From Streptomyces sp. NBC_00083 (GTDB taxonomy: Bacteria; Actinomycetota; Actinomycetes; Streptomycetales; Streptomycetaceae): a stretch of 64,000 nucleotides of DNA. The stretch is from NCBI RefSeq assembly GCF_026343295.1, contig NZ_JAPELY010000001.1, forward strand, positions 434,001 to 498,000, read 5' to 3'. The notes beneath the pieces are model-generated. The model was not told where the DNA came from. It made no database searches and saw only the letters and a program-made list of their open reading frames with translations. This document shows positions 43,284 through 52,387 of this stretch, piece by piece; the first letter of the stretch is position 1; each line of letters starts with the position of its first letter. The translations under genes and the position numbers were made by a program.

Positions 43284-43299
43284 CCTGCGACGTCGCAGG
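43284..43299. terminator. Short palindrome between convergent genes
   Basis: CCTGCGACGTCGCAGG is a perfect 16-bp palindrome between the thioesterase stop and the LCP stop. It could be a weak bidirectional terminator or a protein site. Confidence 0.35.
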
Positions 43300-44841
43300 T
43301 CAGGGGCAGACCACCCGGTCTCCGGTCACCGTGCCGAAGTCACCCTGCGGCTGCTCCTCGGCCCGTACCGGCACGACGTCCTTGAAGTCGGCGCCCGCCG
43401 TCACCTTCATCGTGGCGCCGAGCCCCTTGACCGCACGCAGCTCGCTGCCCGGCAGGGCCAGCGCCAGGGACTTCGCCGAGCGGTCCCAGCGCGGGTCGTA
43501 CTCGATGAGGGTGCGGTGCATGTCGAGGTTGGCGCTGGCCAGCGGGGCGCGGCTGGTCCGGAACCCGGTGGCGTGCAGTGCGTCGTCGACGCGGCGCCCG
43601 AGCCCGTCGGTACGGGTCCCGTTGTAGACCTGCACCCTGATCTGCTCGGGGGCGACCTCGACCACCGCGCCGGGCTCCTTGTGCGGCGGCTTGGCGTCCT
43701 TCGCGGCCGGCGGCGCCGCGGGCTTCGCCGGGGCCGGCTTCGGCGGGGCGTGCGGGGCGAGCGGCTTGTCGTCGCGCAGCAGCTGGAAGAGCTTCTTCGC
43801 CTTCGCGTCGTCCCACTTCACGGTCGACCCGACGCCCTTGACCTGGAAGCCGAGCTGGCCGAGCGGCACCGTCGTGAAATCCGACGACGAGGGCGAGAAC
43901 CCCTTCATCGCGGCGGTGAAGCTCAGCATCTCCTCCACCCCGAAGCCCTCGTCGGTCCGTACGGAGGAGAGCAGGGACGAGGCGACCTCGCGGAACTTCA
44001 CCGGGTTCAGGAGCACCCCGTTGCTCGTCGCCTTCTCGACGAGCGCGGCGAGGAAGCGCTGCTGGCGCTGCATCCGGCCGAGGTCGGCGGAACCGTCGGT
44101 GTGCCGGGAGCGCACGTACTGGAGCGCCTCGCCGCCGCCCAGCTGATGGGTGCCGGCCGCGAGGTCGAGGCCGGTGTAGGAGTCCTTCATGGGGCGGGCC
44201 GTGCAGATCTGCACGCCGCCGACCACGTCGACCGTCTTCATGAAGCTGGTGAAGTCGACCTCCATGTAGTGGTCGATCTTCAGGCCCGTCATGCCCTCGA
44301 CGGTGCGCACGGTGAGCGAGGGGCCGCCCTCGGCGTACGCCGCGTTCAGCTTCACCGGGTGCCGGGCGTGCTTCTCGCCGGTCGCCCCGTCGGTGTGCTC
44401 GGGGACCTCGGCGTAGGAGTCGCGCGGCAGGCTCACCACGCTGACCCGGTCCCGCTCCGCCGACACGTGCACCATCATGATCGTGTCCGTGCAGTGGCAG
44501 GGCGCTCCACCGAGCCGGTACTTCTGCTTCTCCTCCGGGGTGATCTTGTCCCGCCCGTCGGTGCCCACCAGCAGGATGTTGGTGCCCCGGCTGCCCTGCG
44601 GCCGGTTCTTCATGTCGCGGAACGGATCCACCCGGCCGATGCCGCCGTCCAGGCTGGTCACCACCGCGTGCCCGACCCCGCCCGCGCCGAGCACCAGGAC
44701 GGACAGCGTGGTGGCGAGCCGCATGCCCCAGCGGGGCCGCTCGTCCTGCTGTCTGCTGCGGGGCTGACCGGGTCGTACGGCTCGCTGGCGGGGCGGCGTG
44801 GGCACGGGGACCTCCGCGGGTGACAGGGGGATCTTGAGCAC
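43300..44841 (-). CDS. LCP glycopolymer ligase with LytR_C domain
   Basis: This 513-residue protein has a short Pro/Arg-rich cytoplasmic N-terminus, a membrane helix (LATTLSVLVLGAGGVGHAVV), and an LCP domain with TNILLVGTDGRDKITPEE, VSVVSLPRDSYAEVPE, KLNAAYAEGGPSLTVRTVEGMTGLKIDHYMEVDF and LQYVRSRHTDGSADLGRMQRQQ. A LytR_C domain begins at RVQVYNGTRTDGLGRRVDDAL. A CHC pair in GGAPCHCTDT is unusual. The GTG start lacks an evident ribosome site. It is the second of five LCP paralogues. Confidence 0.93.
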   Translation of the reverse strand: MLKIPLSPAEVPVPTPPRQRAVRPGQPRSRQQDERPRWGMRLATTLSVLVLGAGGVGHAVVTSLDGGIGRVDPFRDMKNRPQGSRGTNILLVGTDGRDKITPEEKQKYRLGGAPCHCTDTIMMVHVSAERDRVSVVSLPRDSYAEVPEHTDGATGEKHARHPVKLNAAYAEGGPSLTVRTVEGMTGLKIDHYMEVDFTSFMKTVDVVGGVQICTARPMKDSYTGLDLAAGTHQLGGGEALQYVRSRHTDGSADLGRMQRQQRFLAALVEKATSNGVLLNPVKFREVASSLLSSVRTDEGFGVEEMLSFTAAMKGFSPSSSDFTTVPLGQLGFQVKGVGSTVKWDDAKAKKLFQLLRDDKPLAPHAPPKPAPAKPAAPPAAKDAKPPHKEPGAVVEVAPEQIRVQVYNGTRTDGLGRRVDDALHATGFRTSRAPLASANLDMHRTLIEYDPRWDRSAKSLALALPGSELRAVKGLGATMKVTAGADFKDVVPVRAEEQPQGDFGTVTGDRVVCP

Positions 44842-44925
44842 CGTAGGCCCATACGATCAGCTGGCCCGTGCACCGCCCCGGCCGCCGCGCGACCTTGTCC
44901 CCCGTTCGCGGTAACGTGACCACCG

Positions 44926-45957
44926 ATGAACGCCATGCCTGCTGTCTCCGTGATCATGCCGGTCCTCAATGAGGAGCGGCATCTGCGCAACTCGGTCCGT
45001 CACATCCTGGAACAGGAGTACGCGGGCGAGATGGAGGTGGTGATCGCGCTCGGCCCGTCCACGGACCGCACCGACGAGATCGCCGCCGAACTGGTGCGGG
45101 AGACCGCATCCGATGAACGGGCCCGGGTGCACACCGTGCCCAACCCCACCGGCCGCACGCCCGCCGCCCTGAACGCAGCCATCAAGGCCTCGCGCCACCC
45201 GATCGTGGTACGCGTCGACGGCCACGGCATGCTCTCGCCGAACTACATCGCCACCGCCGTACGTCTCCTGGAGGAGACCGGCGCGCAGAACGTCGGCGGC
45301 ATCATGCACGCCGAGGGCGAGAACGCCTGGGAGGACGCGGTCGCCGCCGCGATGACGTCGAAGATCGGCGTCGGCAACGCGGCCTTCCACACCGGAGGCG
45401 CGGCCGGCCCGGCCGAAACCGTGTATCTGGGTGTCTTCCGCCGCGAGGCCCTGGAGCAACAGGGCGGCTACAACGAGGAGTTCATCCGCGCCCAGGACTG
45501 GGAGCTGAACTTCCGGATCAGGGAGGCCGGCGGCCTCATCTGGTTCTCGCCCGAGCTCAAGGTCCAGTACCGGCCGCGCCCTTCGGTCAAGGCGCTCGCC
45601 AAGCAGTACAAGGACTACGGGCGTTGGCGCCATGTGGTGGCCCGCTACCACGAGGGCTCCATCAACCTGCGCTATCTCGCGCCGCCGACCGCCGTCTGCG
45701 CGATCGCGGCCGGCGTCGTGGTGGGCGCCCTCGTCACACCGTGGGGCTTCGTGATCCCGGCCGGCTACCTGGCCGCGATCGCCGCGGGCTCCCTCCCGGC
45801 CGGCAAGGGGCTCTCGCTCAAGGCCCGCGCGCAGATCCCGGTGGCGCTCGCCACCATGCACATGTCGTGGGGCTTCGGCTTCCTCACCAGCCCGAAAGCG
45901 CTGGCCCGCAAGGTCATCGCGAGCCGCCGCCCGGCCGTGCGGACCACATCCGTCTGA
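44926..45957 (+). CDS. Family 2 glycosyltransferase (ExoA-like)
   Basis: This 343-residue membrane-associated GT-A glycosyltransferase shows VSVIMPVLNEERHLRNSV, VVIALGPSTDRTDEIA, VVRVDGHGMLSPNYIATAV (DGH as the DxD equivalent), NVGGIMHAEGENAWEDAV, RAQDWELNFRIREAGGLIWF and VKALAKQYKDYGRWRHVV, a pattern of ExoA-like enzymes. Two hydrophobic segments lie near the C-terminus. ATG 44926 (or the ATG four codons on) is used, with no strong ribosome site; TAACGT at 44912-44917 could yield a near-leaderless mRNA. It sits among LCP genes and probably builds the glycan that they attach. Confidence 0.9.
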   Translation: MNAMPAVSVIMPVLNEERHLRNSVRHILEQEYAGEMEVVIALGPSTDRTDEIAAELVRETASDERARVHTVPNPTGRTPAALNAAIKASRHPIVVRVDGHGMLSPNYIATAVRLLEETGAQNVGGIMHAEGENAWEDAVAAAMTSKIGVGNAAFHTGGAAGPAETVYLGVFRREALEQQGGYNEEFIRAQDWELNFRIREAGGLIWFSPELKVQYRPRPSVKALAKQYKDYGRWRHVVARYHEGSINLRYLAPPTAVCAIAAGVVVGALVTPWGFVIPAGYLAAIAAGSLPAGKGLSLKARAQIPVALATMHMSWGFGFLTSPKALARKVIASRRPAVRTTSV

Positions 45958-46014
45958 CCCGTACGCGACGCCCGTACGCGACGCCCGTACGTGAGGCCCG
46001 TGGGTGACGAACGC

Positions 46015-46053
46015 GAGGGGGCGCCCGGTGCTTCCGGCACCCGGCGCCCCCTC
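46015..46053. terminator. Bidirectional terminator
   Basis: GAGGGGGCGCCCGGTGC (46015-46031) pairs with GCACCCGGCGCCCCCTC (46037-46053) with one mismatch in a 17-bp stem. It separates the convergent glycosyltransferase and LCP genes. Just before it, CGTACGCGACGCC is repeated in tandem (45960-45990). Confidence 0.75.
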
Positions 46054-46070
46054 GTCCGTACGCCCGCCGG

Positions 46071-47867
46071 CTAGAAGCGGTACGGCGCGTACACCTCCAT
46101 GCAGGCGCCCTTGTCCGCTCCGTTGACCGTCTCGGTGTCCTTGAGCGGGTCGGAGGCCTTGGCGTTGGACTTCGGGTAGCTGTCGCCAGTGCGCCAGTCG
46201 CCGCCGACCACCAGGGTCAGGGCCTTCACGTCGGTCGCCTTGACGGCGCTCGTCGGCAGGCCGAGGGCGGTGGCGACCGACTCGGCGTCCGCCTTGCCCT
46301 GGGCGCCCGCGCCCTTGGGGTAGTCGACCTCGCTGGCGGCGGCCGGGTCGCTGGAGCCCGTCGCGGACTTGGCGAAGCCCTTGGCCTTGAGGGCGGTGAC
46401 CACCTCGGTGGCGCGGCCCTTGACGGCGACCCGGCCGTTGGTGCCGGTGCCGTTGACCACGGTCACCGCGAGCGAACCGGGGGCCGCCGCGGCCGGTCCC
46501 TTGGCGGGGGTCGCCGAGGGCTTGGCGCCGCTCTTGCCGTCGTCCTTGCCGTCCAGCGGCTTGTCGTCGCGCAGCAGCGCCCACAGGGCGTCCGCCTTGA
46601 TGGTGTCCGGCACCACGTGCGCGTCCGGGTCCTTGGGGTCGGGCAGCCGCGGCATGGTCAGCATGTTGATGCGGTCCATGGGGATGTCCTTGAGCTCCAT
46701 GCCCAGGTCGAACAGCTTCTTGACGGTGCCGAGTTCCGAGGAGACCTGGAGCGACTTGGTCGCCGTCTCCGCGATGTCCATGAGGCGGCCCGTGTCGGTG
46801 AACGCGTTCTGGTCCTTGAGGTTGCGGATCACCGAGTTCATGTACATGTGCTGGGCCTCGGAGCGGCCGATGTCGCTGCCGAAGGCGTGCCGGGTGCGCA
46901 GCCACTGGAGGGCCTGCTCGCCCTTGACGGTGTGGTTGCCCGCCGTCAGGTGGAGGTGCGAGCCGCCGGGCTGGGCCTTGGTGGGGTGGTCGTCGATGTT
47001 CTGCTTCACACAGACGTCGGCGCCGCCCACGGCGTCCGATATCGCGACCACACCCGCGAAGTCGACCATCATCCAGTGGTCGATGTAGATACCGGTGAGC
47101 TTCTCCCAGGTGTCCAGGACACAGCCCGCGCCGCCGCGCCCGAGCGCCTCGTTGATCACGTTGTCGGTGGGCGCGTTGACCTTGTTCGTGTCGGGGTCCT
47201 TGCACTCGGGGATGTTCACCCGGGTGTCGCGCGGGATGCTCACGACCGAGGCGTTCTTGCGGTCGGCGGAGACGTGCAGCAGCATCTGTACGTCCGCGTG
47301 GGGCGCGCTGCCCCGGTTGTCCTTGGCGCCGCCGAGCGCGACGTTGGCGTCGGTGTTGCGGCTGTCGGAGCCGATCAGGAGGATGTTCAGCGGGGTCTGG
47401 CCCTGGGCGTTCGGCGCGGCCTTCTTGGCGTCGCTGCCGCCCGCACTGCGGTCGCCCTTGCGGATGTTGCCGTTGAGGTGCTGGTAGTACAGATAACCGG
47501 CGCCGGCCGTCCCGAGTATGAGCAGCGCCAGCGCGATCGCGGTCCACTTCACTATCCGGTGCTTGCGTTTGCTCCGTCTGCGGCGGCCGCCCTTGCCGGA
47601 GCGCCCGCCGTCGGACGCCGAGCCCGGTTCCGGCTCGGGCTTCGATGCCGGTTCCCTAGCGGATCGCGCCCCGGCCGCCGGCGGAGCGTCGTGGCCCCCG
47701 GCCGCGCCGGAGCCTTCCGGCCCGCCTGCCCGGCCGGGCACGCCGGGTCTGTCCGTCGCGGTCCCGCCGGACGTGTCGTCCCCGTACAGGCTCTCGTCCC
47801 AGCCGAGTTCGCCCGCGTGCTCGACACGGCCGTGCGTCCCCTCCCCGCGCACGCTGTTCTTCCCCAC
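46071..47867 (-). CDS. LCP glycopolymer ligase with LytR_C domain
   Basis: This 598-residue protein has a long charged cytoplasmic N-terminus ending in a basic stretch (GGRRRRSKRKHR), a membrane helix (WTAIALALLILGTAGAGYLYY), and an LCP domain with LNILLIGSDSRNTDAN, ASVVSIPRDTRVNIPECK, GVVAISDAVGGADVCVK and ALQWLRTRHAFGSDIGRSEAQ. A LytR_C domain starts at VTVVNGTGTNGRV. The conserved Arg residues that hold the lipid phosphate are present (SIPRDT). The GTG start is at 47867. It lies 75 bases after the next LCP gene on the same strand, likely co-transcribed. Confidence 0.93.
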   Translation of the reverse strand: MGKNSVRGEGTHGRVEHAGELGWDESLYGDDTSGGTATDRPGVPGRAGGPEGSGAAGGHDAPPAAGARSAREPASKPEPEPGSASDGGRSGKGGRRRRSKRKHRIVKWTAIALALLILGTAGAGYLYYQHLNGNIRKGDRSAGGSDAKKAAPNAQGQTPLNILLIGSDSRNTDANVALGGAKDNRGSAPHADVQMLLHVSADRKNASVVSIPRDTRVNIPECKDPDTNKVNAPTDNVINEALGRGGAGCVLDTWEKLTGIYIDHWMMVDFAGVVAISDAVGGADVCVKQNIDDHPTKAQPGGSHLHLTAGNHTVKGEQALQWLRTRHAFGSDIGRSEAQHMYMNSVIRNLKDQNAFTDTGRLMDIAETATKSLQVSSELGTVKKLFDLGMELKDIPMDRINMLTMPRLPDPKDPDAHVVPDTIKADALWALLRDDKPLDGKDDGKSGAKPSATPAKGPAAAAPGSLAVTVVNGTGTNGRVAVKGRATEVVTALKAKGFAKSATGSSDPAAASEVDYPKGAGAQGKADAESVATALGLPTSAVKATDVKALTLVVGGDWRTGDSYPKSNAKASDPLKDTETVNGADKGACMEVYAPYRF

Positions 47868-47942
47868 CCCGATACCCCCCTGTTGTTCAGACTCCCCCTG
47901 AGGCCCGGACGGGCCGTGAGTCTGCTGTGTGGCGCACGCCGG

Positions 47943-49694
47943 TTATTTGGCGCACACCGACTTGTCGGCTTCGACCTTCTGAATGCCCTCCGGTGCCTTG
48001 GCCGGAGGGGCGATGGGTGTTCCCGCCTGGCTGAAGTCGGGGCCGAGGGTCAGCACCATGGGCTGCTTGCCCACGGCGTCCTTCGTGCCCGGCTTCAGCG
48101 CCGACGCGGACAGACCCAGCAGGTCCGCGAGCTTGCGGGCCTGGTCGGCCTGGTTGGGCGCGTAGGCGAGCTCGGTGGCCGGCACCTTCTGCGGTGCGTT
48201 GGAGCCGTTGCTCGACTTGAGTACGCCCTGCTGGTTCTGGAGCCAGGTCAGCATGAATCCCGCCGCGCCCGCCTTCGCGCCGCCGTTGAGCACGGTGACC
48301 CGTACGTCGGAGGCCTTGGCGCGGGGGCCGTTCAGCCGGGCCGCCGTCTCGGCCTCGGCCGCGCTCTTGGACGCCGCCTCCTTCTGCTTCACCTCGGTGA
48401 GCGAGGTGTCGGCGCGCATCATCGCGAACAGCGGGTCGGCCTTCGACGGGTCCGGCACCACCGTGATGTGGTTCTTGCCCTCGGCCGGGTTGTCCATGAC
48501 CGGCAGCGTGGTGAAGGTGATGTTCTTGGCGTCGATCTTGCCGAGGACCTGGGCGAGGTCGGTCAGCTTCTTGATACTGCCTATCCCCGAGTCGACCGTG
48601 AGCGCCTTGGTCGCCGCGTCCGCGAGTCCGTACAGCTTGGTCGGGCTGCCCAGGGTGTCGTCCGACTTCATCTGCCGGATCATCGAGCCGATGAACTGCT
48701 GCTGCTGCTTGATCCGGTCGAGGTCGCTCTCGTTGCCGAAGCTGTGCCGGGTGCGGACGAACGCGAGGGCCTGCTCGCCCTTGACGGTGCTCTGACCGGC
48801 GGGCAGCTTCAGATGCGACTTGGGGTCGTTGACCGCCTTGGCGAGGCAGATCTTGACACCGCCGACGGCCGTGGACAGCTGCTTGACGGCGTTGAAGTCG
48901 GCCATCATGAAGTGGTCGACGGTGAGCCCGGTGATCGCCTTGACCGTACGCATGGTGCAGCCCGGGTCGCGGCCCTCCTGGCCGAGGCTCGTGTTGAACC
49001 GTACGTTCTTCTCGCCCGCCACCGTCTTGGTGGAGCCGTCCTTCTGCTTGGTCGGGCAGGCCGGGATGTCGGTGATCATGTCGCGCGGGATGGAGAGCGC
49101 CGTCGCGTTGGTCCGGTCCGCCGAGACGTGGAAGAGGATGTTGGTGTCGGCGTGGCCCTCGCTGCCGGCGTCGCCGTACCCCTCGTTGCCCTTGCCGGTC
49201 CGCTTGTCGGTGCCGATGACGAGGATGTTGAACGCCCCGTCGGGCACCGAGCTCTTGCTGCCCGCGTCGCCCACGTCGACGGTGCTGATGTTGCCGTTGA
49301 AGTGCTGGTAGAGCCAGTAGGCGCCGCCCGAGCCGACGACGAGGACGAACCCCATCACGCCGCCCGTCCACAGCAGGACCTTCTTCTTGCGGGTCGCCCT
49401 TGGCTTGCGCTTGCGGCGGCCCTGCGCGTCGGGGGACTCCCCGGAGGGGGCCTTGCCGGAAGGGGCCTTGCCGGCCCGGCGGTTGCGCTGGCCCGGCACC
49501 TCACGGCGCCCGGAACGCCCGGACTGCCCCGGTTCCGACTCCGGTGCCCGGCGCGACGAGGGACGGCGGGGGCCGGGGGGCGACTGCGGTCCGGAGGGGT
49601 TCAGTCGCAGTTCGTAAGTGCCGGTCTCCGGGTTGAGGACCCACTGGTCTGCGGGGTCGACGTCATCGGCCCGGCCACGGCTCTGCGCATCCAC
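47943..49694 (-). CDS. LCP glycopolymer ligase with LytR_C domain
   Basis: This 583-residue protein begins MDAQSRGRADDVDPADQWVL, a Streptomyces LCP N-terminus with a basic Pro/Arg-rich cytoplasmic region. A membrane helix (VLLWTGGVMGFVLVVGSGGAYWLY) follows, then the LCP domain with FNILVIGTDKRTGKGNEGYG, ATALSIPRDMITDIPACP, RFNTSLGQEGRDPGCTMRTV and ALAFVRTRHSFGNESDLDRIKQQQQF. A LytR_C domain is at VTVLNGGAKAGAAGF. It is the upstream member of a two-gene LCP unit. The 230 bp before it contain the probable promoter. Confidence 0.93.
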   Translation of the reverse strand: MDAQSRGRADDVDPADQWVLNPETGTYELRLNPSGPQSPPGPRRPSSRRAPESEPGQSGRSGRREVPGQRNRRAGKAPSGKAPSGESPDAQGRRKRKPRATRKKKVLLWTGGVMGFVLVVGSGGAYWLYQHFNGNISTVDVGDAGSKSSVPDGAFNILVIGTDKRTGKGNEGYGDAGSEGHADTNILFHVSADRTNATALSIPRDMITDIPACPTKQKDGSTKTVAGEKNVRFNTSLGQEGRDPGCTMRTVKAITGLTVDHFMMADFNAVKQLSTAVGGVKICLAKAVNDPKSHLKLPAGQSTVKGEQALAFVRTRHSFGNESDLDRIKQQQQFIGSMIRQMKSDDTLGSPTKLYGLADAATKALTVDSGIGSIKKLTDLAQVLGKIDAKNITFTTLPVMDNPAEGKNHITVVPDPSKADPLFAMMRADTSLTEVKQKEAASKSAAEAETAARLNGPRAKASDVRVTVLNGGAKAGAAGFMLTWLQNQQGVLKSSNGSNAPQKVPATELAYAPNQADQARKLADLLGLSASALKPGTKDAVGKQPMVLTLGPDFSQAGTPIAPPAKAPEGIQKVEADKSVCAK

Positions 49695-49926
49695 GGTTGC
49701 TTCTGTCCTCCGTCGGTGCGAGTCGCTTCCCCCAAAGCGCGCTCAATCATTCGCTCCTGCAGTGCGCGGCCCGCCGGCCGGTCGCACCGGATCGCGTCAC
49801 ACTATCTGGCCAGTTCGTCCCGGAGCGACGGCCGTGACACATTCCACGCCCTTTATAACCGGGCATTTGACGCCAATCCGCCGCCGGTCACGCGGAATTC
49901 ACAGGTCGCTCACGCCCCGGTGGCGC

Positions 49927-51330
49927 CTAGGCGCACGGGGATGAGGCCGCGTTCGTGCCCGGGTAGACGGGGGTCGCCGAGGCGCTGGGCGAAGGGTCCG
50001 GATCGTCGGGCTTGTCATCCCCGCCGGAGCCGGTCCCGTCCGTGCCGCCCTCCTTGGATCTGGCCACGTCCGCGGCGGGCGCCACCTTGATGGGCTGGTC
50101 CTGTCGCAGCTGGGTGAAGAGCCGGTCCGCCTCCGGTTGGACCAGTTCGTCCCGATTGCGGTCGTATACGTACGGCTGGCGCGGAACCGTGAGGAAACGG
50201 ATGTTCTCGGTGGGAACGTCGCGCATCGAACTCACCAGGTCGTAGAGGTCCTTGAGGCTGTTCAGACCGGCGTCCGTCGTGATCGACCGGGTCGCCGCGT
50301 CCAGGACCGGGACGAGCCGGGCCGGGTTGAGCAGCACCCCGTTGCTCTGCACCTTCTTCATCAGCGAGCCGAGGAACTGCTGCTGGCGGTCCATGCGCTG
50401 GGTGTCGCTGCCGTCCCCGAAGCCGTGCCGGGACCGTACGAAGCCCAGCGCCTGCTCGCCGCGCAGGAGTTGGCGCCCCGCGGGGAGCTTGAGGTGCGCC
50501 TGCCGGTCCTCGACCGGCTCCTTGAGGCAGACCTCGACGCCGTCCACCGCGTCGACCATGTCCTTGAACCCGCTGAAGTCGACGACCATGTGGTGGTCGA
50601 TCCGCACCCCGGTCATCTTCTCGACCGTACGGATCGTGCAGGCCGCGCCGCCGATCTCGAACGCCGAGTTGAACTGGGCGAACTGTGCCTTGGACGTGGT
50701 GCCGTCCGGCTCGCCGCAGGCCGGGAGGTCGGCCATCAGGTCGCGCGGCAGCGAGACGGCGGTGGCGCTCTGCCGGTCGGCGGCCAGGTGCAGCAGGATC
50801 GTCGTGTCGGAGCGCTGGCTGCCGCCGTCGTCCCTGCCGTACGAGGAGTTGCTGCCGGCGCGCGAGTCCGAGCCGATGAGCAGCAGGTTCTCGGCGCCGC
50901 GCACGACCGGGTCCGGCCGGTCCCGCTCGTACTTGTCGAGCTCGCGGGCGGTGGAGGTGTCGGTGTGGATGTTGCCGTTCAGCTTGCGGTAGAACCACCA
51001 GCCGGTACCGGCCGCCGCGAGCACGACGACGGAGACCCCGAGCGCGGTCCAACGCAGCCAGTGGCGACGGCGGTTGGGGGTGGCGGCGCCCTCTTCGGCG
51101 GCCGCGGCTCCGTCGGGTGCCGGGCGGCCGTCCTCGGCGCGGGTGTCGCCGGTGTCGCTGGTGTCGCTGGTGTCGCGGTTGTCTTCCCCGCCATCGGGGC
51201 CGGGGTCCGGCTCGGGGCCGGTGGGCGCGGTGGACTCGGACGTGGTGCCGCCGGTCTCGCCGGTGTCGTGTCCGGCCGGGCGCTCCGGGTCGGAAGGCGT
51301 GCCAGCACTGTCGGTCACGTCGGCGTCCAT
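49927..51330 (-). CDS. LCP glycopolymer ligase
   Basis: This 467-residue protein has an acidic, Asp/Thr-rich cytoplasmic N-terminus of about 110 residues, a membrane helix (WTALGVSVVVLAAAGTGWWFY), and an LCP domain with ENLLLIGSDSRAGSNSSYG, ATAVSLPRDLMADLPACGEP, QFNSAFEIGGAACTIRTVEKMTGVRIDHHMVVDF and ALGFVRSRHGFGDGSDTQRMDRQQQF. There is no LytR_C domain; the C-terminus is a short Asp/Pro/Ser tail ending in cysteine. ATG 51330 is used; a GTG two codons earlier is possible. Confidence 0.92.
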   Translation of the reverse strand: MDADVTDSAGTPSDPERPAGHDTGETGGTTSESTAPTGPEPDPGPDGGEDNRDTSDTSDTGDTRAEDGRPAPDGAAAAEEGAATPNRRRHWLRWTALGVSVVVLAAAGTGWWFYRKLNGNIHTDTSTARELDKYERDRPDPVVRGAENLLLIGSDSRAGSNSSYGRDDGGSQRSDTTILLHLAADRQSATAVSLPRDLMADLPACGEPDGTTSKAQFAQFNSAFEIGGAACTIRTVEKMTGVRIDHHMVVDFSGFKDMVDAVDGVEVCLKEPVEDRQAHLKLPAGRQLLRGEQALGFVRSRHGFGDGSDTQRMDRQQQFLGSLMKKVQSNGVLLNPARLVPVLDAATRSITTDAGLNSLKDLYDLVSSMRDVPTENIRFLTVPRQPYVYDRNRDELVQPEADRLFTQLRQDQPIKVAPAADVARSKEGGTDGTGSGGDDKPDDPDPSPSASATPVYPGTNAASSPCA

Positions 51331-51523
51331 CCTCACGGGCCCTCGCGGGCCATCACGGGGTCGGCGGCACGCTGCGCCGCCGGGGCACCCCGGTAGACGG
51401 CCGAATCGCGCGCATGGTTGTGCGTACGGTCGATCATGTACCGAGGGCGCCGCGGTAGCCCGGGAGCCGGGCCCCGTGTGGGCCACAAGGGTGGAGATCA
51501 GTGCCGGGCCGGGGGACGGACGG

Positions 51524-52276
51524 TCACAGCGCGCGGTGCGTGACCCGCTCGCTCTCGGCGCGCTTGTCGAGCCCGCCGTCGGCGAGTTGGCCGAGATTGC
51601 GGCACAGGACGACCGAACCGCCCGCGGCGAGCGGCGCGTAGAGACCGCTCGCGAGGCCCTCCCAGCTGTCGTACGCGAGCCCCGACAGCAGCCGGGACCC
51701 GGGCGCGAGGCCGAGCGCCGCCGCCTCCTCGCGGGCGCGGGCGACGAGTTCGGCCGCGCTCAGATCCGTCTCCCCGACGGCGAGCGCCGGCCCCTCGGGG
51801 TCGACGGGTGCGAACGGCGCGAACCGGTCGCCCTGGCTCGGCACCTCGACCGCGTAGTCCGCGAAGCCGGCCGGGGGCTGCGGGAAGCGGCCGCCGAGCG
51901 GGCGCAGCGCGAGCGCGACCCGCTCGCCGGTGCAGGCGAGGGCCGCGTCGAGGGTGTCGGGACCGCTGACCACGAGGTCGGCGGCGGCCGGGTCGCCCCC
52001 GATCTCCACGGCCACGCCCACCGAGTGGCAGGCCATCAGCCACACGGCGCTCTGCCAGTGCGCGGGGAGCAGCAGCGCGAGCCGGTCGCCGGGCTCGGCG
52101 TTCAGGTCGCCCTGGAGCAGATTGGCGGTCTTGGCCACCCAATTGGCGAAGGTGGCGACGGACAGTTCGACGCGTTCGCCGGTGGCGTCGTCGTAGAAGG
52201 TGATGAGGGGGCGGCCCGGGTCCGCGGCGAGCGCGGATCGCAGCAGGTCGGCAGGGGTGCGGTCGCTGGCGTTCAC
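51524..52276 (-). CDS. TIGR03089-family protein (half-length AMP-binding homologue)
   Basis: This 250-residue protein corresponds to the N-terminal part of an adenylate-forming enzyme: TPADLLRSALAADPGRPLITFYDD, LSVATFANWVAKTANLLQ, DRLALLLPAHWQSAVWLMACHSVGVAVEIGG, then a shortened second half. The P-loop-like STGT motif and the catalytic C-terminal domain are absent, matching the TIGR03089 group of actinobacteria, whose role is unknown. The GTG at 52276 gives MNASDRTPADLL. It is divergent from the amidase gene (111 bp between starts). Confidence 0.85.
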   Translation of the reverse strand: MNASDRTPADLLRSALAADPGRPLITFYDDATGERVELSVATFANWVAKTANLLQGDLNAEPGDRLALLLPAHWQSAVWLMACHSVGVAVEIGGDPAAADLVVSGPDTLDAALACTGERVALALRPLGGRFPQPPAGFADYAVEVPSQGDRFAPFAPVDPEGPALAVGETDLSAAELVARAREEAAALGLAPGSRLLSGLAYDSWEGLASGLYAPLAAGGSVVLCRNLGQLADGGLDKRAESERVTHRAL

Positions 52277-52387
52277 GCGGCCAAGGCTACGTGGCGCACC
52301 CGGGCGGCACCGGTACCGGTGGGCCCGGTGCGTACACCGGTTTGGCCGACGGACCGTCAGTTCCGCATTGGACAGATTTGAACCAGT

